Source of the DNA: Adiantum capillus-veneris
Lineage: Eukaryota > Streptophyta > Polypodiopsida > Polypodiales > Pteridaceae
Assembly (NCBI GenBank): GCA_014529385.2
Contig: CM043958.1
Location: 141,526,234-141,590,233, forward strand
Length of the DNA: 64,000 nucleotides
Direction: 5' to 3'
Part shown: positions 55,372-64,000 of the stretch, one piece after another
Layout of the letters: each line of letters opens with the position of its first letter
Position numbering within the stretch: position 1 is the stretch's first letter
Program-made: the position numbers and the translations under genes
Notes under the pieces: model-generated
The model's database searches: none
What the model saw: the letters and a program-made list of their open reading frames with translations, nothing else
What the model was told of the DNA's origin: nothing

Positions 55372-56025
55372 TTAACTTAACCCATTGACCAGCCATTGAG
55401 TGGCCAAAGGCCCCAAAACCTCAAGATAATTAAATCTTCCAAAATTCCAACAAACTATGACATTTGCACCAATCATCTCAACAATTGGGTCCTTATCACT
55501 CCGATTCTTGGCCATAAACATTGATCTTCCAAATATTTTAGTAGCTTGTATGGACAATTCCATAATGAAAATTAAGGTGCTCCTCCTTTTCACATCTCAT
55601 TTTGGTAAACCCAAATTAATGGAGATGACCAAGCACTTAAAATAGCATATTTGACTTCTCCAAAGATAGATGAGCACAACTACAAATACATCTACTTGTG
55701 GGTAGTTTAATCATCATGAAAGTGGCCAAATCCCAAGTGCTCATTAAAATGGTTCCCAATCCCTTTTGGGTGGCCATTCAGTGACCAAAGGCCAAATAGT
55801 ATTGAGCGTAATACCAAGTGTTTCTATTGCAATACCATAAAACAAAAACAATGCATCCAAAACCAAAGACCTTTTTGTTCTATTTTTAGCATAAAACTCA
55901 CTTGATCCACTATTTGCAACTACACTTGGGGTGAAAGCGTGTATAGGTGGTACCACTTTTTGCACTTTTAAGTGGTACCCTCTAAAAAAAAGTGGGGACC
56001 GATACAATTTTTGCAAAAAAATCAA
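55372..56025 (-). repeat. Dispersed repeat X, copy 2, with coding traces
   Basis: Reverse-orientation homologue of 35160-35659; shared minus-strand readings include YAILSAWSS and TTHK.MYL, and LVLDALFLFYG against a matching segment at 35250. Open frames on the minus strand (55744-56025 and 55372-55593: FMAKNRSDKDPIVEMIGANV) are longer than in copy 1. No known family. Confidence 0.6.
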
Positions 56026-58850
56026 AACTTGTCGAACTTTATAGCTTTAGATTCTACATGAAAAAATATCTTCATTGATATATACCATGCTAGTTTATTT
56101 TACATGTAACACATGACAATGGGGCTTGTAAAGTGCTAACCAAGGAGTGTCCAAGACCCCCCTTTTTGGAACCACCAATACATGCTTTCACCCTTTGGGA
56201 AATACTCTCAAGCATCAAGTGCAAAAATGTGGCCAACCAATCATCTCAATGTACATACCTTTTTAAACCCCCATCCACTTCCCCATTGTAAATGTGCTAG
56301 CAATAAACACCCAATGTTTGGCTCCATTTAAACAAAAGTCCTCAAAAGTCATACAAGAACTTGTTTGAAATTCAGCAGAAGCACTTGCAATAAGTGACTC
56401 TATTGCATCAATATGTATGTAAGCATAGTGTTCCAAAGCATTCTCGTTATAGAACCCTCTTAGATCCCAAGGCACATAGGTATCTAAAGACAAGTCCTTG
56501 GGGGTGGTGGAGGGAGGACGCCACTATATGGAAAATATGTTCAAGGACTATTTATAAAACCCTTAACTATGAACTTTTCACCAATAAAAGAGACCCTTTT
56601 CCTATTTAATTTGTTAAAAAGAATTTCAAGTATATTTTATCAACACCTCCTGTATGCGAAAATGTGAGAAAATATAATATCAAAAAATACCTATTATTGA
56701 ACCCACGTGATAGAAATTTATGTATTGTAGTGACCCCCCAAAGTTAACCATAAGTACAATAATAACCTTCTAGTTCATATGGTAGATAAATCAATTGACT
56801 TAAAAAAATTATATGAGAATACCATCCCAAATCAAATGGCACACAAAACAATTGTCATAAACCATAAGCTTCATAAGATTCTCCTACGTCATAAGGCATA
56901 GCTATTCCATATGTGCATTGGAACATAATTTGATCAAAAAATCCTCCAACTTCATAAGACTACATCTAGTAACTAAACGTCTTCAAAAAAGTGTGTCACA
57001 TTAACATGCTTTCACCCAAAAGCATACGAGAAAGCATACGAGGAGAAATTCTCTGGATATCCTGCACTTAGCCATTTTACAGTTGTCAAACACACAAAAA
57101 ATTTCATCCATGTAATCTTTGTATGTATCTTTATCATCTTTAGCTTCACATGCTTCTATGGTACTTAAGGATCCATCAATACATTGTGAAGGTTCTCCTT
57201 GCACCTCCTATCAATAGGTACTTATCTCAAAAAAACCATCCATATTGTTCTATCCATATGCATCACAACCTACAAAGAAAACATCAATAGAGACATCCTC
57301 TTCTTTAATCTATGATAAACAAGCATCAATAATAGCATTTGCATCTTGCCTATGACCTCAAACAAAGAAATATCTTCTCATGCACATCATGTATTATCTC
57401 TATGATACCCTAAATTTCATCAATTAGAGCATATGTAAAAGGTCAAGGGGTCCACTATTAAGAGCTCCCCTATATAATGTACGTTCATAGGATACTTTTA
57501 AAAAAATCCATTTGTTAAAATATGGATATGAATAGATTTCTTTTTTGATGAATTATTAGATTTTTTCAAAATGGGTTATATATATCTTTTTTGTTGATAT
57601 ATCTCTTGTAACTTTTTAAATTTTCAAAAAGGAAAAACCCCTTTTGTTGAACTCGCATGGTATATTAACATTATTAGAAAGTGGAACCCTTGAGTTTAAC
57701 AGACATACAAATGGTTTTTTCTATGAAATCCTCTTTAGTGAAGCTTATTCATGTGCTTCCATGGTACCTAAAGACCCATTGATGCACCCCCCTTGTATGC
57801 AATAAACACTTCCAAAATTATGCCCAACCTCCAAATTGGATTCACAAAAAGTGGAACTACAATCAAAAGCATCCCCATTAGCATACATATTCTCTTCAAA
57901 GAGTGATACAACAATCATATACACACCAAATACCTCTGAATCAAACGTCACATCTCCAATAGGTTGCTGAGATTCACAAGATACATGAGAACAATTCACG
58001 CAGAGGACACAAGTCTCCAGATTATAACATAACTTTTATCTTCATTTATATCCTCACTAAACCACTAATGGAGACAGCTCAAACACAAGTAATCTTTGGA
58101 AAATTGCCATCAACTTTAGTTTGAACTTTAGAACAATTCATGCAGACGACACAAGTCTCCAAATTATAACATAGCTTTTATCTTCATTTAAATCCTCACT
58201 AAACCACTGATGGAGACAACTCAAACACAAGTAATCTTTGGAAAATTGCCATCAACGTTAGTTTGAACTTTAGATTCATTATCCATTTGTAGTGTATGCA
58301 CAAAGCATGGTCTTCTAGAATTATATTTACTATCTCAAATGATGTATCTTCCTTTGATTTGCATCCTTTTTTATCTTTATATTTTGCACAAATTTATTCC
58401 CAAAAGTCCTCATGGGTTAGTACTCGGGCAACTAATCCCCATCAACTTAACTTCACTTAAGGTCCACTCTTCTTAGTAATTTGCTTCATTTCTAAGTCCA
58501 TAATTTTTTAAACCATCTGCAAAATCGTCTCAATGTTTGGGATAAGTCCTTGCTAGCTCTGAAACTTGTTCTCCTAACTCAAAACTTACAACTTAATAGC
58601 TACAATCATCCCCTTGACTCTTCATCTTTGCTTCATAGCATGCAAGGAAACCTTCTGGTGAGACAAATTACACTAGTCATATACAACATCAAGTGCCATT
58701 TCCACCACATCATCTAGATCTACTTCTTTGCCTTCTCTGCTTCAACTTGATACAGATATCCCCAACCAATTGGAGCATATTTGAAAACTATGTAACTTTT
58801 AAATTGCCAACAAAATCCTTTGAAATCAACTCTTGAATCAAATTCATCGA
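56026..58850. other. Unassigned AT-rich region with a 142-bp tandem duplication
   Basis: No recognised gene. GAACAATTCA(C/T)GCAGA... repeats with a period of 142 bp (units start at 57989 and 58131, to about 58270). Two minus-strand frames (57001-57204 and 57745-57999) share a short pattern, C-I-(D/N)-G-S-L-(S/G)-T-(I/M)-E-A, suggesting an older coding duplication of unknown nature. Confidence 0.5.
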
Positions 58851-59772
58851 TTGGTCTTTATTGTCTGTGTGCACCTCTTACCCCGGCTCACTTCACATAG
58901 GGTTCACCAAAGATGTTGGGGGATTTTGTGTTCAAGAGGTGAGCTAGAAAAACCCCAAGTTATTGTTTGAGTTTGACAAGAGAGAAGAGAAGAGCACAAA
59001 TAGTGAGAAATATGGTAGTAGATACCCAAATGAATACTCAATCTATTAGACATTATCAAATCTATACAACTTACGAGTAGGCCCTAAAGATCACCAAATA
59101 TATATCAATTATTGGACAAATTAAGGTAGCATCATGAGTTGTAGCACCAATACACGATGAATAAATATTGCTTGGCCTCCAATTGATCATGGTGCTTTCT
59201 TGATGTATACCTAAGCCCTCGTTGGAGGCATGCAATCGAGCCCTTATTGATCACAAAATCGGCCATGTGTTAAGCATACTTGCTACATCATACCTTAAAG
59301 AGAATGTTCCCTTCAAAACATATGTCTACTATGCAAAGAATTCAATCACCAAAACACACACAAAACCCTTATTTACACCTAAGAGAGCAAGAAAAATTTG
59401 AACTACCCTCCCTTATTTTTTCTCCTCTTGATGGTCAAGAGCACATCATTACCACTTCTCCTTTATTTATCATTCCTGTTTCCAAATATGTGCTCCAGGC
59501 CAATTTTCCCAAGACTATCTTCTCTTCCCTCCTCCTCAACATGCATCCTAGCTCTGCATTTGTAATAAGTGATATCCGTGGTTAAAGCCTTTTCTAAAAA
59601 CATGCATCTATTCATGAGATATTGGTGATGAATGTAAGGTTTTAAGTCAAGGTAACATTTGCATAGGCTATTTATTACAAATCATTTCAAGCAAAGTTAA
59701 AGTAAGCATACCTCTAGAGCACTTGTTGTCACACATGGTGATGATTCAATCCTCTACACCCTCATCAACCAT
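58851..59772. other. Region downstream of gypsy-2 RNase H; integrase not found
   Basis: An integrase would be expected here on the minus strand for a Ty3/gypsy element, but no zinc domain or D,D-35-E motifs are visible. Sequences such as CAAGAGGTGAGCTAGAAAAAC may belong to an LTR or leader, but no repeat partner exists in the window. Confidence 0.4.
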
Positions 59773-60411
59773 CTATGACTCATCTTCATATCTTGCCCTT
59801 GATAGTATATCTGCCATTGTATTGTTTTTACCTGCAATGTGCTTAAACTCAAGATTTAAGGACTTAATGTAGGCAATCCATCGCAACATAGCAATGGTAG
59901 GCGTTGAGCAGCTTGTAATCATCCCAAGAAGTGGTAGACATTCTATTTCTACAACCACATATGTACCAATGAGGTACTCTTTCCCATTTTTCAAGGCTAT
60001 AACCATATCACATAAGTCTCTCTTTATCTGTGGATAGTTTCTTTGGCGAGCACTCAGTACCTTTGCTCCAAATCTCACCACATACATCTGTCCTTCTTCA
60101 TCATCTTGCCCTATTTCCCATCCAATTCCTATAAGACTGGTGTCTACTATCACAATTACTGGCCTATTGCACTCCTAGTCTACCTTTCTCAAAGTTGATG
60201 TTGATTGGAGCAACTCCTTTAGATTTTTCATGGCTTTTACATGTGCTTCTATCCATTTAAACTTTTGATTTTTTCTAAGAAATTGATAAAAAGGATCAGC
60301 TACATGTGCATAATGTGGAATCCAAATAACATAAAAGAAACATGCTCTCAAAAACCTTCTATCCTTAGTGATGCTAGTGCATGTTTCTTTCATTCTTTGC
60401 ATGGCATCCAC
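59773..60411 (-). pseudogene. Gypsy-2 connection and RNase H
   Basis: Reads MQRMKETCTSITKDRRFLRA, FFYVIWIPHYAHVADPFYQF (connection), then IVDTSLIGIGWEIGQDDEEG, VRFGAKVLSARQRNYPQIKR (RNase H with Asp and Glu residues), VEIECLPLLGMITSCSTP and FKHIAGKNNTMADILSRAR. One stop lies near 60175, between the connection and RNase H. Confidence 0.9.
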
Positions 60412-60990
60412 CTTTGTTGGACAAGGTTTCCTACCATATGGCCCACATATGTTCCCACAATGAGCACTTCAATGACACCAAACATAGAATTTTTCCCTAA
60501 AAAAGTAAGATTCACTTCTTCCAACCTAGACAAAATTTTATCACAATCATTTATGTGATTTACCACAAACCTGTGACATCCCTTGAGATCCAAACCTTCA
60601 TCTTTCTCACTTTCTTCACATTTTTTGATAGGCACATCATCAATGAAAGGCATTGTGATTTGAGTAATAAAATCACGTAAGACCTTATTCATCCCATTCA
60701 TCATATGTGCAACCAAGTTGGTTGCTCCCTGTGGCAAGGTACACATTCTTACCAAACCTAAACGTGTCCTCATAGTTGTCAAGTCTACTTTCTATTGCAA
60801 GGTGAAATTGATCATACCCTGAGTAGAGGTCCCCCATTGAGTAGATTTCCCTCCTTGCAAACACCTCTGCAAACTCATCCACAATTGGACATGTACCTAC
60901 ATTTCTATTTGTCACCTTGTTCTCGCTGGTTGTATATCTACAAAGGAAACTTGCTCAAACACACCAAAAACATTTTCATTGTGCTCAAGC
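60390..60990 (-). pseudogene. Gypsy-2 reverse transcriptase
   Basis: CPIVDEFAEVFARREIYSMG, DLYSGYDQFHLAIESR (motif A, catalytic Asp near 60850), GLVRMCTLPQGATNLVAHMM (motif B), ITMPFIDDVPIKKCEE (catalytic FIDD near 60640) and CDKILSRLEEVNLTFLGKNS. A frameshift lies near 60770. The N-terminal fingers upstream of 60915 are degraded. Confidence 0.9.
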
Positions 60991-61169
60991 GATTCATTTT
61001 TTTTTCAATTCTTTTTGCACATTACGTACATATTTTCTCTCATATCTCTTCAAATTTTCAAACTTTGTAAAACATATTGATCCATGTTTTGTTACATGTG
61101 AGTTTGCAAAAGAGAGTTTTGCTATCCCTAGATCAGGCAAGAACCTTCCTTGTTTTGTACCAATGTAGT

Positions 61170-61729
61170 CCCGCTTCACAATGGTACTCTCCCAAACCCC
61201 ATCATCTCTTTGTGGTCATGAAACTCCTCACTTACCTTTGGCAAATGGTACTCGTCCCTATTTCTTGCATGGTTCACACACACAGTAAGAAATTGAATAG
61301 CACGCTTTTCATCTTTGCTTCTTATTCTAGCATATGTTGAACCATCATCCATTACTTTTGTTTCCATTCAAACTCCTACAATGTAGGTTTGCCCAAGGAT
61401 AAGATGATAGGAAGATATGTCTTGTACAAATAAGTTTTGGTCAATTTTCACATCACCTATTGTTACCTTCAGACCTGGGCATGCTGCATACAATTCACCA
61501 AATGAGTTGTTTGCCACTTTCACCATCCAACCATGATCTGTGTCCACATCGGCAATTTGCACTTTTTGTAGAGATACTTTGACATTATATTTATTTTTGA
61601 ACCATGGTCAATTAGGACAACAAATGGCTCTTCAAGATCACCTACCTTGACCAAAGTTTTTGTAGGAGCCCGGCCAGTGACATCGTGAATAGTGCCTCCT
61701 AGGAATGGCCTGGGCTTCTTCATCATCAT
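61170..61729 (-). pseudogene. Gypsy-2 aspartic protease with DHGS active site
   Basis: VKVGDLEEPFVVLIDHGSKI, NIMSKYLYKKCKLPM, then after a shift ELYAACPGLKVTIGDVKIDQ, NLFVQDISSYHLILGQTYIV (the flap and ILGQ region) and DDGSTYARIRSKDEKRAIQF. The order is that of a retropepsin. The catalytic triad position has His in place of Thr or Ser (D-H-G-S). I recall DHGS in related plant elements, which would make it a lineage trait and not damage, but I cannot verify this here. Confidence 0.8.
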
Positions 61730-61739
61730 TTGAAAAATG

Positions 61740-62234
61740 CACTTGCTTCTCTCTTCTAGTGGACTGATAGCATTCTACCACACATTTGTCATCCTCCTTA
61801 TCTTGCCACTGCATCCCTTGCGTCTTCAAGGTTTCATTTTCAGCTTGTGGACGAGCAACCTCAACAAGATTTTGCCTTTTTTTCTTGATGATTTCAATGA
61901 TCTCCTCATGGAATTCACGCTTTGCAATGCCTAGGACTTCTCCCAGAGTAAACTCAATCTTGCTATTCAAAATCCTACCATTTGGCTTACTTTTTGTTAA
62001 CTCTCTCTTCTTTTCTATTGTAGACTCCTCCATGAGTATTTCAAGTGGAGATGCTCCTTGTGTTGGGGGTGTTTGAGAAGGCATTGAGTCAATTCTTCCC
62101 CCAATTCTATAGCCTCTATTTTATGGTCCTTCATCAGCATTCTCGTGTATGCGCTTCTCTTCTTTAACAGCTTCATTTTGTAGGCATTTTGTAATATAGG
62201 CATGCACTGACAATGAGTCCACTGGATCATTTCA
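61740..62234 (-). pseudogene. Gypsy-2 gag-protease linker
   Basis: Charged helical text: RILNSKIEFTLGEVLGIAKR, EFHEEIIEIIKKKRQNLVEV (61880-61980). A short ORF at 62015-62230 lies in another frame. The linker in this lineage is typically followed by the protease, as here. Confidence 0.65.
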
Positions 62235-63460
62235 TTATGTTTCTAGGTGTATACAATCCCCTACCTCATGTAGGATCTCCTTTGTAAGCTTTCCTTTCCT
62301 ACAAAGTTCCACAAAATTTGGCCACAACCTACCATCATCGTTATTCATAGAACCCTTGGATTTCTCAATCTTTGCTCCAAAAGTAGCGGCCTCAATTGCA
62401 GATACAGCATGTTTAGAAGCCATATCCTCTACTAAATTTTGCATTCCTCCCTTCCCAAAGTTAGTTCTCAAGGGTAGACCTGTCTCCCTTGAGTGGATCT
62501 TACAATCCTTGAAGAACACAACATTGTTTCTTAAAGCATCATTCAAACTATCACAATCTCTTCTTACATGATCTGTGTTATCAGACCATATACATATGTT
62601 GACAAACCCTTCTTTGGTTTGTTGTCTTTGCCTTGAAGGCGGTGTTGATGATTGTCCCTTTTCTTCAAGCTTTGCAAGTTTTAACTCTAATTCAAGCATG
62701 CCTTTTACAATCTCATCTATCATAGATTCATTAACCTTTGGAGCTACAGTAGAAGGTTTTACCATCTTTTCAGGAGCCAAGGAGGTCGATGTAGAAGTAT
62801 TGATTACCATCTTCTCTCTTCTTCTTTGTCTCTTTGCAAGTAGTGAGATTGCATCTTCAACATCATTCCAATTAGTATTTAGCCCTTGCTCAGCATCTTT
62901 GTCTTCAAGTAGAAGCTCCAAGTTTTCTGAAGTTCTTTTCCTATTGCTTGTAAGAAAATCTATGTCTTCTCTAATTCCAATGTGGCCTTTTTTGTCCTTG
63001 TTAGTTGAGAATAGCGTCGTCCAAATTCCTTAAGAAACTCTGTTGGAGAGAGTCCCTCCTTTGGCTTGGCTATCCATTCCAAAAATGTTCTTTTTGTGAC
63101 TTGCTCTTAATCTTCCATAAAATACTCCTCCTTTAAGGCAAATTTTAATGTTTCCCAACTTGCCCCATGCCCTTCCCTGATTGCTCTTACATGGTCCCTA
63201 ATTTCATGAGTCACAACCAAATCAAAGATTTGAATCATCTCACCTTCTCTTACTTGATGCAGTTTCATTCCCTTCACATATCTGCAAAGGTACTTTATCA
63301 TGTCTTTCCCATCAAACTGATCCATTTTTTGGCAGTGGATTGATTATCTTTGGTTATTGAAATCTCCCATCTTTCTGTAGCATGTAGAATGAGGCAAATG
63401 CTTGAAACATTTGCATTGTATCTGGATCAAATTGCACACCATGTTGCCTTGTGTGCTCAC
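62235..63460 (-). pseudogene. Gypsy-2 gag
   Basis: The N-terminus reads QFDPDTMQMFQAFASFYMLQ (about 63370-63440), then MDQFDGKDMIKYLCRYVKGM, VRAIREGHGASWETLKFALK, EEYFMED, FLEWIAKPKEGLSPTEFLKE: the retrotransposon gag core. The C-terminal part (62235-62921) has LLLEDKDAEQGLNTNWNDVE, DAISLLAKRQRRREK and a degenerate zinc knuckle, CIWSDNTDHVRRDC, with only part of the CCHC set. Stops at 63104 and in the 62925-63100 region. Confidence 0.82.
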
Positions 63461-63500
63461 CATTACTCCCAAAATCTCTCACCCTTACAGTTTTGCGATG

Positions 63501-64000
63501 GGTTTACCAAAAATATGTAAAGAAGTTTGCGGTCTTTCCAGGAAAGCACCAGGCTTTTGGCTGTGACAGTTTATGAGAGAACTCCAAAAACTATATGAAG
63601 GAGTTATACCATAGATGCCATGGAGTCTAGGGCTTGGAAGGAAATGCAATCAAAGAAGCCCCACTCTTTCTCTCTTGCACTCACACACACAAAGAAAGAG
63701 CATATACAAAACAACACAAAGATGAAAACATCAAGGCTATGGTGGTGTCGTATCATGGGTAATATGAAAGGGTTAATAGGTGAGTTAATGGCGTTCAATC
63801 TTTGCCGACCAAACAAGCTACAAATTGTTCTCTGGAGTTGTAACTTTGTGCTTACTATAATATATATGCTTTGTCTAGTGATTGGGATTAATTATTTGTA
63901 CAAATCCTCTTGGTTCATAGCAAGATAACTACCCTTATATCAAAAGAAAAGTTATAGTCTATAAGGGGTAGTATGATGGGATCCGATGAAAGAAGTATTT
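63501..64000. other. Unassigned right edge, possibly the gypsy-2 leader
   Basis: No LTR ends or primer-binding site could be recognised. A short CA run lies near 63681-63692. Confidence 0.4.

Larger units (their letters stand above)
59773..63500 (-). mobile_element. Ty3/gypsy-2 retrotransposon remnant (gag-protease-RT-RNase H)
   Basis: Minus-strand order: gag (63460-62235), linker (62230-61740), protease (61729-61200), reverse transcriptase (60990-60390), RNase H (60411-59773). It is a different lineage from gypsy-1: the protease active site reads IDHGS and the reverse transcriptase box FIDDV. Integrase and LTRs are not seen. Stops and shifts occur in all domains. Confidence 0.85.

Overview
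The window looks like nuclear DNA from a land plant with a large, repeat-rich genome. It is AT-rich, carries many GA/CT, CA/GT and TA microsatellites, and nearly every recognisable coding trace belongs to a plant-type transposable element: CACTA (En/Spm) DNA transposons with TNP2 and TNP1-type proteins, Ty1/copia, two kinds of Ty3/gypsy, a LINE, a SWIM-domain transposase and a Penelope-like reverse transcriptase. The combination of Penelope-like reverse transcriptase, SWIM-type transposase and very high microsatellite density suggests a non-seed vascular plant such as a fern, but that is a guess; nothing here fixes the species. I found no intact host gene, rRNA or tRNA gene, and no CRISPR array. 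Almost all coding regions are broken by stops and frameshifts.

Layout. 1-1437: unassigned. 1438-9425: a structurally complete CACTA element (TIR CACTACAAGAGG, 3-bp target duplication GAA, GTCGCTA-type subterminal repeats) that also carries tRNA-derived SINE copies and a coding exon of unknown origin; its 3' end and flank are tandemly duplicated (9251-9724). 9725-13369: unassigned with tandem repeats. 13370-13894: 3' piece of a Penelope-like reverse transcriptase. 14609-21180: a Ty1/copia element lacking gag and protease, split in its reverse transcriptase by a nested, reversed, non-autonomous copia element (16577-20198; 192-bp LTRs, 5-bp target duplication CCCTC). 21745-24402: Ty3/gypsy chromovirus remnant. 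26958-29945: LINE on the minus strand ending in a CT microsatellite. 30093-31860: SWIM-domain transposase remnant. 35660-38816: internally deleted, reversed relative of the first CACTA element. 38817-51525: two 4.3-kb direct repeats (about 95% alike by eye) flanking a minus-strand gag-like ORF and a Penelope-like reverse transcriptase, followed by a more diverged relative (51526-54750) that holds a 1.26-kb MITE-like insertion. 55372-56025: inverted relative of 35160-35659. 59773-63500: minus-strand Ty3/gypsy remnant of a second lineage with a DHGS protease site.

The most unusual part is 38.8-54.8 kb: a Penelope-type reverse transcriptase with an upstream gag-like ORF, no visible endonuclease, and giant repeat flanks that carry an antisense ORF of unknown function. 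A related reverse transcriptase fragment at 13.4 kb shows that this is a family. Second in interest are SINE copies with a perfect Pol III B box whose 3' end resembles that of the LINE in the same window, both running into CT microsatellites.
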